From contig JAKQDD010000202.1 of assembly GCA_029556615.1 (NCBI GenBank), forward strand, positions 1 through 32,407: 32,407 nt of DNA. Direction: 5' to 3'. Below the pieces are notes generated by a model that worked only from the letters and a program-made list of their open reading frames with translations, was not told where the DNA came from and made no database searches. Each line of letters begins with the position of its first letter. Position 1 is the stretch's first letter. A program made the position numbers and the translations under genes. This document shows positions 15,971 to 24,639 of the stretch, in pieces. Origin of the DNA: Verrucomicrobiota bacterium. Lineage in GTDB: Bacteria; Verrucomicrobiota; Verrucomicrobiia; Limisphaerales; J093.

Positions 15971-18040
15971 ATGTTCGAGCTAGTGGCGCCATTCGAGCCG
16001 GCGGGGGATCAACCGCGCGCGATCGCGGAGCTTACGGCGGCGATCGAGGCGGGTGTCCGTCATCAGACGCTGCTGGGGGTGACGGGTTCGGGGAAGACGT
16101 ACACCCTGGCGCACGTGATCCGGAATGTGAGCCGGCCGACGCTGGTGATTTCGCACAACAAGACGCTGGCGGCGCAGCTCTACGCGGAGTTCAAGGGTTT
16201 TTTTCCGCGGAACGCAGTCGAGTATTTCGTGAGCTACTTCGACTATTATCAGCCCGAGGCCTATCTGCCGCGCACGGACACGTACATCGAGAAGGACTCG
16301 AGCCGGAACGAGGAGATCGAGCGCCTGCGGCTTTCGACTTTGAGCGCCCTTTTGTCGCGGCAGGACGTGATTGTGGTGGCGAGCGTGTCGTGCATCTACG
16401 GGATCGGGAGCCGGGAAGACTACGAGGAGATGGTGCTGCCCCTGCGTTTGGGGCTCGAGATCGGCCGGGACCGGGTTCTGGATCGGTTGGTGGGTCTGCA
16501 GTATCGGCGCAACGACGTGGCGTTCGAGCGGGGCGAGTTCCGGGTGCGCGGCGACACCGTCGAGCTGTGTCCGGCACACCGGGAGGATGCGCTGCGAATC
16601 GAGTTCTTCGGGGAGGCGATCGAGCGGCTGACGCGGTTTGATCCGCTGACGGGGAAATCGATCGAGGAGATGCCGGGGGTGACCTTGTTTCCGGCGGCGC
16701 AATTCGTGACGCCGCTCGAGAAGATCAAGCGCGCGCTGCTTGCGATTCGGGAGGAACTGGGGGAGCGGATTGGGTGGTTCGAGGGGCGGGGCAAGCTGAT
16801 CGAGGCGCAGCGGATCAAGATGCGGACCGAGTATGATCTCGAGATGATGGAGGAGATGGGGTTTTGTTCGGGCATCGAGAACTACTCGAGGCATCTGGCG
16901 GGCCGGCCTCCGGGGTCGCGGCCGCAGACGCTGCTGGATTTCATGCCCCGGGATCATCTGCTGTTGATCGACGAGTCGCACGCCACGATCCCGCAGTTGG
17001 GGGGGATGCACGCGGGCGACCGGTCGCGGAAGCAGGTGCTGGTGGACTACGGGTTTCGATTGCCGAGCGCCCTGGACAATCGTCCGTTGAGTTTTGCGGA
17101 GTTTCAGGCGTTGCAGGGCCAGACGATCTACGCGAGCGCGACGCCGGCGGCGACCGAGCTCGAGTGGTCGGCCGGGCACGTGGCGGAGTTGATTGTGCGG
17201 CCGACGGGCCTGGTGGATCCGCCGGTGACGGTGAAACCGCTTCGGGGTCAGATTGACGATTTGATCGAGGAATCGCGTCGGCGGGTCGAGCGAAAGGAGC
17301 GTGTGCTGGTGACCACGCTGACGAAGCGGACGGCGGAGGAGCTGACGGACTATCTGCGGGAGATCGGGGTCAACGTCCGGTATCTCCACAGCGAGATCGA
17401 CGCGATCGAGCGGGTCGAGGTGTTGAGGGCCTTGCGGAAGGGGGAGTTCGACGTGCTGGTGGGGATCAACCTGCTGCGGGAGGGGCTCGATCTGCCTGAG
17501 GTGTCGCTGGTGGCGATTTTGGATGCGGACAAGGAAGGCTACCTGCGGTCGACGACCAGCCTGATTCAGACTGCGGGTCGCGCGGCTCGGCATCTCAACG
17601 GCGCGGTGATCTTGTACGCGGACGTGATGACGGACAGCATCCGGCGGTTTCTCGCGGCCTCGGAGTATCGTCGCCAGAAGCAATTGGCCTACAACCGCGA
17701 GCATCATATCACCCCCCGGAGTGTTCAGCGGGCGGTCGAGGCCAGTTTGTCGACCCAGCATGACACCGCGGCGCAGGCGGGAGCGATTCTGCGGGAGGGG
17801 GCGGCCGATTTTGACGTTTTGGAGACGATCCGCGAGCTAGAGGCGGAGATGGTCGAGGCGGCGAATAATCTCGAGTTCGAGAAGGCGGCGCTCTTGCGGG
17901 ATCAAATCAGGGAGCTGAAGCGGCAGTATGGGGCCGCCGAGGCCCCCGGCATTCCGCCGGCCCGCCAGGCGCACACACCGTCGCGGGCCGGCTTTACCGG
18001 CAAGACGCGAGGACCACGCGGCTCGCGCAAGACGGGATGA
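15971..18040 (+). CDS. uvrB: UvrB, excinuclease ABC subunit B
   Basis: 689 residues. UvrB is the damage-verifying helicase-like subunit of nucleotide excision repair; UvrA loads it and UvrC binds it. Visible are LVAPFEPAGDQPRAI at the N-terminus, the Walker A GVTGSGKT (Lys42), the beta-hairpin region SYFDYYQPEAYLP, the helicase motifs DESHATIPQ and GINLLREGLDLPEVSL, and QTAGRAARH (motif VI). A C-terminal UVR motif (ANNLEFEKAALLRDQIREL) is followed by a basic Pro/Gly/Arg tail of about 35 residues. ATGs at 15959 and 15971 both fit; 15959 would place the Walker lysine at 46, next to Lys45 of E. coli. It is a single gene, divergent from the secretin operon. Confidence 0.97.
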   Translation: MFELVAPFEPAGDQPRAIAELTAAIEAGVRHQTLLGVTGSGKTYTLAHVIRNVSRPTLVISHNKTLAAQLYAEFKGFFPRNAVEYFVSYFDYYQPEAYLPRTDTYIEKDSSRNEEIERLRLSTLSALLSRQDVIVVASVSCIYGIGSREDYEEMVLPLRLGLEIGRDRVLDRLVGLQYRRNDVAFERGEFRVRGDTVELCPAHREDALRIEFFGEAIERLTRFDPLTGKSIEEMPGVTLFPAAQFVTPLEKIKRALLAIREELGERIGWFEGRGKLIEAQRIKMRTEYDLEMMEEMGFCSGIENYSRHLAGRPPGSRPQTLLDFMPRDHLLLIDESHATIPQLGGMHAGDRSRKQVLVDYGFRLPSALDNRPLSFAEFQALQGQTIYASATPAATELEWSAGHVAELIVRPTGLVDPPVTVKPLRGQIDDLIEESRRRVERKERVLVTTLTKRTAEELTDYLREIGVNVRYLHSEIDAIERVEVLRALRKGEFDVLVGINLLREGLDLPEVSLVAILDADKEGYLRSTTSLIQTAGRAARHLNGAVILYADVMTDSIRRFLAASEYRRQKQLAYNREHHITPRSVQRAVEASLSTQHDTAAQAGAILREGAADFDVLETIRELEAEMVEAANNLEFEKAALLRDQIRELKRQYGAAEAPGIPPARQAHTPSRAGFTGKTRGPRGSRKTG

Positions 18041-18303
18041 CCGCCCCGGATCCTCGCCGAACGCGTGCGGCGCGAACGTTCGCCATCGGCTCCTGGTGGG
18101 TTTTCGCCTTGAAGGCGCGTGGGGTGTCGGCTCCGGGGTGGCCCGCCCTCGACGCGGGCGGGAGAGGTGGGGTGGGGGGGGCGGCAATCTGCGCTGCGTC
18201 CTGAATCGGCGAGGGGAAGTTCCGCGCAGATTCGGGGCGGATCACAGATTGGGGGAAGCGAGAGAGGCGGGGTGGGGGGGGCCGTCTGTAGCCGCGGGCG
18301 TTC
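18041..18303. other. Convergent intergenic region carrying R2 repeats
   Basis: The gap between the stops of uvrB (+) and the downstream GH106-like gene (-) holds no gene. It is largely G-rich repeat sequence (R2), including runs of seven to eight G separated by GGGGT. Transcription from both sides probably ends here, but I see no classic stem followed by a T tract. Confidence 0.55.
18158..18280. repeat. R2 repeat, tandem partial copies
   Basis: Bases 18158-18206 match the 3' half of the copy at 24444-24530 (GCGGGAGAGGTGGG, then GGCAATCTGCGCT-CGTCCTGA). Bases 18218-18280 match its 5' half (GTTCCGC-CAGATTCGGGG-GGATC-C-GATTGGGG-AAGCG-GAGAGG). The region therefore reads as two head-to-tail copies, each incomplete. 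Both R2 sites are next to an end of a GH106-like gene. Confidence 0.65.
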
Positions 18304-21249
18304 TCAGCGCGAGAGGGTGACTGGACCGAGCAGGCCGCACTCGGCCAGCGGCCAGGAAGAGGCGTCGAAGGGCTTGTAGTCGGAGTTGACGAAGTTGATG
18401 TCGTGGAACCGGCGCCAGGGGACTTGGCGTTGGTCGAGATCGCGGATGCGGTTGGCGGCGGTGCTGGTGACGTCGATTTCGAGGCGGTGGATGCCTGGTT
18501 GCAGCGGGGGCAGGGGACAGTGGAAGGGTGGGAGGATGAGGGTAGCGATCTCGCGGCTGTCGACGCGGACGCGGGCGCTTTGGGCGACGCGTCCGAGGTC
18601 GAGGATCCAGGGGGCGGCGTGAGTCTCCGGCAGGTGGATATCGCAGGCATAACGTGCGGTGCCGGCGAAAGCGGCAGTATCGGGGTCGTCCCAGTGGCTC
18701 CAGGAAGTCAGCTGAGCGATGCGGCGGTTGGCGGGGAGTTGGGGGCCGCCTTCGAGGAAGGTGACGGTCCATGGACCCGGGCAAGGGGCCGACGCGCCGG
18801 CGGCGGCAGGGGGGATGGGCCAGGGTCGGCCGGACACCTTGTGTCGGGCGAAGGTGCGCAGGATGACGGACTCTGCGGGTTGGAGTCGAAGCCGGACGGC
18901 GGCGGGTTCAGTGGGTTGGGACTTGAGGGTGGCGACGCCGGTCTGGCCTGTCCAAGGATCGAGCGCGACGACTGAAGCGGTGGTGTGGGCGAGGGGTAGC
19001 CAGCCGTCGAAGGTCTGGTCGCCGCGGTTGACGAGGAAGTAGTGGCGGCCGTTGTCGGTGCGTCGGCGGATGAAGGAGAGGCCCGGGTGGGCGCTCATCG
19101 GTTCGCGCTGGACTCCGGCGGCGGTGAGGGCGGCGACGGGGTCGCCGACGAGAACCCGGCCGCGATCGAGTTCGACGAGGCGGGACTCGAGTGTGGTGGT
19201 GCGTCCAAGCCCGGATATTTCACGAACTTCGCGACGCGCCGTATCCGGGCTAGCTGGCAAAACCGCGCCCAGATTGCAGGAGCAGGGGATGAAGCGGCCC
19301 CCGGACGCGCACTCTTGTCCAGAGACTTCGCGGTCTTTCCTCCCACCTTCACTTGGGCGCGGTTTTGCCTTTCTGGCCCGCATGCCTTGAGTGATGAGAG
19401 GCACCGGCGGTGCGTTGACCGAAAGAGTCTGAGACATGCGGGCCAGGGGGAGTGCAGCCAATTCGGCCCGGAGAGTGTCGCGTCGGCGCTCCCAATCGTG
19501 CCAGCCGGGGACATCATCGGGGAGTGCATTGGCGAAGATGACGGTGGCGCCGGCTCGGGCGAGGCCGAGCAGGGAACGGAGCGTGGCGAGGGGCAGGTGT
19601 TTGCAGGGGGGGACGAGGATGGCGTGGTAGGCGCTGCCGGGGGTGACGAGTCGGCCGTGTTCGACCCTGGTATTGGCGAGCTGGCGATCCGAGATGAAAT
19701 CGAAGGTGAATCCGAGGCTGGCGAGGTTTCGGGCGAGGGGCCCGATGGGCTGATCGAGGAGCCAATCGCGGTGGTGGACGGTGAGGCTCTGGAGTCGGCC
19801 GGCGGGGTTATGCCAGAGATCGTGGATGGGCCAGTAGAGGAGGATGTCCTGGTCGGGTTGGTCTGATTGGAGGACGGACTGGCAGCGGGTGATATAGGCA
19901 TTGAGGGCTGGGGCGTCGTGCCAGACGGGGTTGCGGGGGTTCATCTGGGTCGAGGCATAGAAGAGCCAGCCGGGCCAGGGGGCGTCATCGGGGGAGTAAC
20001 ACGTGCCGTGATAGATGACGTGGTTCACGCCCGAGAGGAAGAGATCGTCGGCCAGGCGTTTGAGATCGCCGAGGGTTTCCTGAAAATGTTCGCGGAGCCA
20101 GGTGCCGGTTTCCGCGGCGACGCGCGGCCGGCCGGTGACATGGGCGGCGGAGGCGGCGAGCATCGAGACGAGCGGTTCGCGGTCATTGCGGAACATCTCG
20201 GTTTCGGGGATATCGGCGGTGGCGTAGAGGTCGAGGAGGTTGGCGGGGGAACCGTGGGCCTGGTTGCGGGTGAGCATGCCGAGCTGATGGGACCAGCGGG
20301 TCCAGGTGGGGAGGGATTCCTCGATGAGAAGATCGGAGACGGTCTCGCGGTAGTCGGTTTTGACGCGGGCGGATCGTTCGGTGGCATTGGTATCGAAGAG
20401 GGCCGGCAGTTCAGACTCGAGCCGATATCCGCGGCGCCTCTCGAACTGGGCGAGGAGATCGGGGGCCCAATCGCTTCGGTACTCGTAGGAGTCATGGTAC
20501 ATGGCCCGCGGGCGCGGGGGGGGGAGGTTGGCGAGGGCGTCGGTGAAGCGCTCGAGGTACCGGGGCATGGCGGCCGGGTAGAGGAGGTTGAGCATATGGC
20601 CTTCGCCGCCGGGAGCGGCTCTTTTGACGCGCTGGCCGGAGGGTCGCTGCGTGAGGGCATAAAGGCGGCATGGCTGGGCCGGAGGGAACCAATCCAGGGA
20701 ACCGTCGGGGCGCAACCGGTCGGTGAGGAGCGTGGAGGTGCCATCGGGGGCGAAGGCGACGAGAGCCTGGGTGGCGGTGCGATCGAAGGTCTGGGTGATG
20801 GGTTGTCCCGGGGCGGCCTCGAAAGTGCGGACGACGACGAGCGCATTGGCGTCGAGGTCGCTGACGGTGGGGCCGCCGAAGCACCAGCCGGAGCCTGTGG
20901 TGAGATCGACGAACAAGTCCAGGCGTGTTGCCTCGCGCAGGGTGTGCCGCAGGGCGTCGTGCCATTCAGCGGACCAGTAGACCCGGGTGCGGTCTTCCCA
21001 ACCCTTGGCGCCGTAGATGGGGATGACGTGGACGCCGCCCATGCCGGCTTCGCGATAGCGGGTGAGTTCGCGGGTGAGATTGGCCGGGTCGACAGCGCTT
21101 GCCATCCACCACCAGTAGGCGGCGGGCCGGCACTCGCGTGTGACGGCGGGCCAATCGAGCGCGTGGGAATCCGCGGTGGCGGTGGCGGCGGCGGATGCCA
21201 GGAGTACGGCGAGGGAGGCGGCGAGGAGTCTAGGCGCGGGCTCGATCAT
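18304..21249 (-). CDS. GH106-like secreted glycoside hydrolase (putative alpha-L-rhamnosidase family), with an in-frame insertion
   Basis: 981 residues with a signal peptide (LLAASLAVLLASAAATATA, cleavage near residue 27), so it acts outside the cytosol. The catalytic region begins PAAYWWWMASAVDPANLTREL with YREAGMGGVHVIPIYG, a pattern of GH106-like proteins that hydrolyse terminal rhamnose or related sugars; I did not assign the catalytic acids. A Rossmann-like domain (ILVPPCKHLPLATLRSLLGLARAGATVIF) and a C-terminal galactose-binding-like beta sandwich (ARYACDIHLPE...HRLEIDVTS) follow. Between them, residues ~620-680 are foreign in style: basic, Cys-containing, and encoded by a palindromic element (see 19246-19380). 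The paralogue at 21405-24389 lacks this stretch. Substrate is inferred from family only. Confidence 0.85.
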   Translation of the reverse strand: MIEPAPRLLAASLAVLLASAAATATADSHALDWPAVTRECRPAAYWWWMASAVDPANLTRELTRYREAGMGGVHVIPIYGAKGWEDRTRVYWSAEWHDALRHTLREATRLDLFVDLTTGSGWCFGGPTVSDLDANALVVVRTFEAAPGQPITQTFDRTATQALVAFAPDGTSTLLTDRLRPDGSLDWFPPAQPCRLYALTQRPSGQRVKRAAPGGEGHMLNLLYPAAMPRYLERFTDALANLPPPRPRAMYHDSYEYRSDWAPDLLAQFERRRGYRLESELPALFDTNATERSARVKTDYRETVSDLLIEESLPTWTRWSHQLGMLTRNQAHGSPANLLDLYATADIPETEMFRNDREPLVSMLAASAAHVTGRPRVAAETGTWLREHFQETLGDLKRLADDLFLSGVNHVIYHGTCYSPDDAPWPGWLFYASTQMNPRNPVWHDAPALNAYITRCQSVLQSDQPDQDILLYWPIHDLWHNPAGRLQSLTVHHRDWLLDQPIGPLARNLASLGFTFDFISDRQLANTRVEHGRLVTPGSAYHAILVPPCKHLPLATLRSLLGLARAGATVIFANALPDDVPGWHDWERRRDTLRAELAALPLARMSQTLSVNAPPVPLITQGMRARKAKPRPSEGGRKDREVSGQECASGGRFIPCSCNLGAVLPASPDTARREVREISGLGRTTTLESRLVELDRGRVLVGDPVAALTAAGVQREPMSAHPGLSFIRRRTDNGRHYFLVNRGDQTFDGWLPLAHTTASVVALDPWTGQTGVATLKSQPTEPAAVRLRLQPAESVILRTFARHKVSGRPWPIPPAAAGASAPCPGPWTVTFLEGGPQLPANRRIAQLTSWSHWDDPDTAAFAGTARYACDIHLPETHAAPWILDLGRVAQSARVRVDSREIATLILPPFHCPLPPLQPGIHRLEIDVTSTAANRIRDLDQRQVPWRRFHDINFVNSDYKPFDASSWPLAECGLLGPVTLSR
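19246..19380. repeat. Palindromic element inserted in frame within a coding sequence
   Basis: GGCAAAACCGCGCCCA at 19256-19271 is repeated as its exact reverse complement at 19354-19369, a 16-bp perfect inverted repeat spanning 114 bases. Outer arms (CGGGC-AG at 19246 and its counterpart ending at 19380) extend the symmetry imperfectly to 135 bases. Both lengths are multiples of three, and the host gene stays open across it, encoding about residues 627-665. The paralogous gene has no counterpart, which supports insertion. Confidence 0.8.
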
Positions 21250-21404
21250 GGGGGGCAGTCTTCTAATTGCTGGGTTTGAAGGTCAACTGATATGGGATGG
21301 GGTGGGGACGCCTCTCTCCCTGTGTCTCGCTCCCCGAGCACCGTCGAGGGGGCCGACTGTGAGCCTGGCACCCTGTTTGCGGACTGCACAGTGAAGACTC
21401 ATGA
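21250..21404. other. Gap between the two GH106-like genes
   Basis: 155 bases on the same-strand path between the genes. It includes GAGCCTGGCACCCTGTTTGCGG (21361-21382), which matches 112-133 at 19 of 22 positions. No gene and no clear promoter or terminator could be picked out. Confidence 0.45.
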
Positions 21405-24389
21405 TTACCGGGCGGCGGGGGGTTCTTTGGTGGTCAACAACCGCACGGGGCCGAGCAGGCCGGACTCCATGAGCGGCGATTCGCGGGTGAGCTTGCGAAT
21501 GTTGGTTCGGGTGAACCGCTGGTTTTCCGGGAGGCGCTGGTCGCCGATGATGCGGTTGGGCCAGAAGTTGACGACATCGATTTCGAGTCGGTTCCCGGCG
21601 GGCCGGAGGGCCTGGCTGACATCGACGCGGAAAGGGACGGCCCACACGATGCCGAGCGGTTGATCGTTGAGACGGACCTCGGCGAGTTGGCGCACGGCAC
21701 CGAGATCGAGGTAGACCTTTGCCTGGGGCGGGAGTGCCTGGGGCAGGTCGAAGGTTTTGAGGTAGGTCGCGGTGCCGGAGTAGTAGCGGATGCCGTCCTC
21801 GGTGTTTTCGGTCCAACTGGCGAGGGTGGGGAACTCGGTGGTGGCGGGGCCGCCCCAGCGGGGGTCGAAGCGGACGGTCCAAGCTCCGGTCAATTCGTGG
21901 ATGGGGACGGGAGGGTCTGGGAAGAGGTTTGAGGGGGGATGGGTCTGGGGTGGAGTTCCCGGCTGCCGAAGGACGATCCAGACGGCGCCGAACGGGGGCA
22001 ATTCGAGGGGCAGGGTGGTGCGGCCTTCGAGTTGGGACCACGATGAGGCGGGCCGGACGGCGGCGCTGACGGGGTCCCAGACCTCGGGCTGTTTGCCGGC
22101 GACGCGGAGAGTGCAGCGGATCTGGGCCCAGGCGTTGGATCGGTTGGCGACGAAGTAAAGGTCGGCGGCATCGGTATGGCGGTGGAGGTAATCGAACACC
22201 GGCGCGTCTCCCGCGGAGGCCACGGGGCCGCCTGTGTGCAGGCCGGATCCGTCGGGCGTGGGATCGAACGCGGCCAAGGCGACCTCGAAATCCGGGGGGA
22301 CACCGTCCTCGATGAGGACTTGGCGTGCGGTGCGACCCCAGAAGACGCGGCCTTTGCCGAGCGTGTGTTGTCCGGACTCGTGTGGAGCGGGGGTGGTGGG
22401 GCCCCAGACGCGATTGGCGAGTGCGGCGAATTCGGCGTCGGCGGCGGGATAACCTTCGAGGCTGGTGGGGTGGGCGGGTTTGGGGCCGATGACGGTGGCG
22501 CCGGCCTCGACGAACTCGGCGAGTTTGCGGAGGACAGGGAGGGAAAGTCCGGGCCGATCGGGCAGGACCAGGACCCGGTAGGCGAGGCCGTCGGGCAAGG
22601 CAAGGCGCCCGTTTTGGACGTTGAAGCGGGTGAGGATGGCGTCCTCGGTCACGACGTCGTAGTCGTAGCCGGGCAGGACGGCGGCGGGGTCGCTGGCTTT
22701 GAGCTGGGCGAAGTTGGGGACATGATCGCCGTAGTAGTAGGCGGCATCAGCGACGAACCGGCCCTGTTGGGCGAGGAACTGGCAGCGATTGATGTAGGCG
22801 AGGAACGGTTCCGAGCGCGACCACCAAGTGGTGTTGGGATTGAAGTGGGTGCCTGCGAAGTACTGGATGCCGGGGATGCCGTGTTCCTCCGGGGAACAGA
22901 CCATGGCATGCCAGAAGAGGAGGTTGAATCCCTCGCAGATGGCGCGATCGAAGGTGGGTTTGAGGTTGTCCCAGAGGGTTTCCTGCCAATGGGGGCCGAT
23001 GGTGGTGAAGCCCTCGGCGGCGACGAGGCGGTGTCCGTAGACGTGGGCGGCGGAGGCTGGTTGTTTGACGAAGAACCGGTTGCTCTCGCCGATCCGGTGT
23101 CGCCACGACCAGGCCCAGAATTCGGACATGGGGACGTCGTTCATGCCGAGGCAGCGCTGGGCATCGATGGGCACCGCGTGCGGTCCTCCGGATTCGGGAT
23201 GAATCTCGAGGCCACGCTGATGGGCGCGGTCGCGGAAGACCCGGTAGTGGTGATCGATGGCGAGGTCGCCAAGGGTCTTGCGGTAATCGTTCAGGAATCG
23301 ATTGCTGACCGGGCGGGAGTCGACAACGCGGCCGACGAGGGCGGGGAGGTAAGGGAGGAAATCGTAGCCGCGCCGCTTCCGAAACTCCTCGCGCAGGGTG
23401 GGGGTCCAGTTGATGGCCTCGACCTCCCAACTGTCCGTGTGCAGGTATTTCAGGGTACCGGGCGCGACTTCGGCCGCATGGGCGATGAGGGGGCCGACCA
23501 CGCGATCCCAGTAGCGGTTCAAGGCGTTGGCATCGAGCACGTCGAGGGCGAAGCCGGTCCATCCTTCGCTCGAGGTCGAGACCCGGGCGTGATCGCCGAC
23601 CGTGCAGCCGAAGCGGAGGACGATCCATCGGCCGGCCGGCACGTCCCAGCGTAGGGTTCCCTCCGGACTCAACCGATCGCTCAAATCCACCACATCGGCG
23701 GCGCGGGTGTCTTCTTCGCCGGGCGTCGGAGGGTGCTCCTGGAACAGTGGCGCGGTGTCGGGCGCGGAGAAGTGGAGGGCCTTGTGCATGCCCTTCTGTT
23801 CCCAGTTCAGAAGGGGAACGCGACGGGCGACCGAGTTCGAGCTGACACGGAAGGCCACGACGAAGAGGTCCCGGTAGAAGTCGTCGCGGAATCGGGGTTT
23901 GGGCAGTGTGCCATTAAACCGAGCGGGGCCGGCGGTTTCGGTCTCGGTCCAGACCAGTTTCTTGGCGGCGTCTTCGGCGGTGACCATGGGGCCGCCCAGG
24001 TTCCAGCCGCTTTGGATGTTAAGGCTGAGCTCGAGTCCCAACCGCTTGGCTTCGAGCAGGGTGTGGATGTACAAGCCGCGCCAGTCGATACTGAGGAAGT
24101 CGGGACCGTGGGGTACCCGGTCGTTGCCATCCTGTTCCGCGCCGCCGGCGTCGCATAGCAAAGCGCCGCCGAAGCCGCGGTCCTTCATTTCCTCGAGATC
24201 GCGGGTGATGGCGTTCCGGGTGACGTTGCCGTTGAGCCACCACCAGTAGGCCCTGAGGCGCGCACTTGGCGGCGGCGTGCGCCAACCGTCGTCGAGAGCA
24301 GGCTCGGCTCCCGTGGTCAGAAATGGCGCTGTACCGAGGAAGACCAGTAGAAACCAGACCACGGCGCTTCGTACCCAGAGCGGACTCAT
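21405..24389 (-). CDS. GH106-like secreted glycoside hydrolase, paralogue
   Basis: 994 residues from the ATG at 24389. The N-terminus is a signal sequence (WVRSAVVWFLLVFLGTAPFL). The catalytic region opens with LRAYWWWLNGNVTRNAITRDL and MKDRGFGGALLCDAGG, parallel to the neighbouring hydrolase, then SLNIQSGWNLGGPMVTAEDA and HTDSWEVEAINWTP. A Rossmann-like segment (LPVLRKLAEFVEAGATVIGP) and a C-terminal sugar-binding-like sandwich (ATYLKTFDLPQ...NRLEIDVVNFWPNRIIGD) complete it. The frame is open for 41 codons upstream, but those codons are R2 repeat sequence, so I start at the residue before SPLWVRS. Ribosome-binding site is unclear. Together with its neighbour it suggests degradation of a rhamnose-containing or other branched glycan; that is inference. 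Confidence 0.87.
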   Translation of the reverse strand: MSPLWVRSAVVWFLLVFLGTAPFLTTGAEPALDDGWRTPPPSARLRAYWWWLNGNVTRNAITRDLEEMKDRGFGGALLCDAGGAEQDGNDRVPHGPDFLSIDWRGLYIHTLLEAKRLGLELSLNIQSGWNLGGPMVTAEDAAKKLVWTETETAGPARFNGTLPKPRFRDDFYRDLFVVAFRVSSNSVARRVPLLNWEQKGMHKALHFSAPDTAPLFQEHPPTPGEEDTRAADVVDLSDRLSPEGTLRWDVPAGRWIVLRFGCTVGDHARVSTSSEGWTGFALDVLDANALNRYWDRVVGPLIAHAAEVAPGTLKYLHTDSWEVEAINWTPTLREEFRKRRGYDFLPYLPALVGRVVDSRPVSNRFLNDYRKTLGDLAIDHHYRVFRDRAHQRGLEIHPESGGPHAVPIDAQRCLGMNDVPMSEFWAWSWRHRIGESNRFFVKQPASAAHVYGHRLVAAEGFTTIGPHWQETLWDNLKPTFDRAICEGFNLLFWHAMVCSPEEHGIPGIQYFAGTHFNPNTTWWSRSEPFLAYINRCQFLAQQGRFVADAAYYYGDHVPNFAQLKASDPAAVLPGYDYDVVTEDAILTRFNVQNGRLALPDGLAYRVLVLPDRPGLSLPVLRKLAEFVEAGATVIGPKPAHPTSLEGYPAADAEFAALANRVWGPTTPAPHESGQHTLGKGRVFWGRTARQVLIEDGVPPDFEVALAAFDPTPDGSGLHTGGPVASAGDAPVFDYLHRHTDAADLYFVANRSNAWAQIRCTLRVAGKQPEVWDPVSAAVRPASSWSQLEGRTTLPLELPPFGAVWIVLRQPGTPPQTHPPSNLFPDPPVPIHELTGAWTVRFDPRWGGPATTEFPTLASWTENTEDGIRYYSGTATYLKTFDLPQALPPQAKVYLDLGAVRQLAEVRLNDQPLGIVWAVPFRVDVSQALRPAGNRLEIDVVNFWPNRIIGDQRLPENQRFTRTNIRKLTRESPLMESGLLGPVRLLTTKEPPAAR

Positions 24390-24443
24390 GCGCCGGGGTT
24401 TCGCACGAAAGCGAGTCGTTGGCAAGACGGAGTTGACCCGTTC

Positions 24444-24530
24444 GTTCCGCACAGATTCGGGGAGGATCGCCGATTGGGGAAGCGGGAGAGGTGGGTTGGC
24501 GGGGAAGGGCAATCTGCGCTCCGTCCTGAG
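24444..24530. repeat. R2 repeat, complete copy
   Basis: GTTCCGCACAGATTCGGGG, GGATCGCCGATTGGGG, AAGCGGGAGAGGTGGG and GGCAATCTGCGCTCCGTCC occur in this order. The same blocks occur in the order second half then first half at 18158-18280. The element begins 54 bases upstream of the start of the adjacent GH106-like gene and leaves an open frame that could be mistaken for an extended N-terminus. Confidence 0.65.
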
Positions 24531-24620
24531 TTCTTCCTGGCGTCTTGGCGCCTTCGAGCCTTTGCGTTTCCTTCGGGGCGGGGGAAAGCTGTGACCTCCG
24601 CCGCGTCATTGTCCACGGCA

Positions 24621-24639
24621 CTTGACGTTCATCGTCAAG
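24621..24639. promoter_or_regulatory. Short perfect palindrome CTTGACG-5-CGTCAAG
   Basis: CTTGACG and CGTCAAG are exact reverse complements separated by TTCAT. With no T tract it is a weak terminator candidate; a protein-binding operator for either the GH pair or the pilin is equally possible. Function unknown. Confidence 0.35.

Noticed and set aside
18158..18290. CRISPR array or tandem repeat array
   Set aside because: Only two partial repeat units, no regular spacers and no cas genes.
18304..21249. Pseudogene call for the GH106-like gene because of its insertion
   Set aside because: The frame is intact from signal peptide to C-terminal domain, and the inserted length is a multiple of three, so I keep it as a probable functional gene.
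24390..24512. Extended N-terminus for the GH106-like gene starting at 24389
   Set aside because: The extra 41 codons are read through R2 repeat sequence, and the signal peptide begins only after the ATG at 24389.
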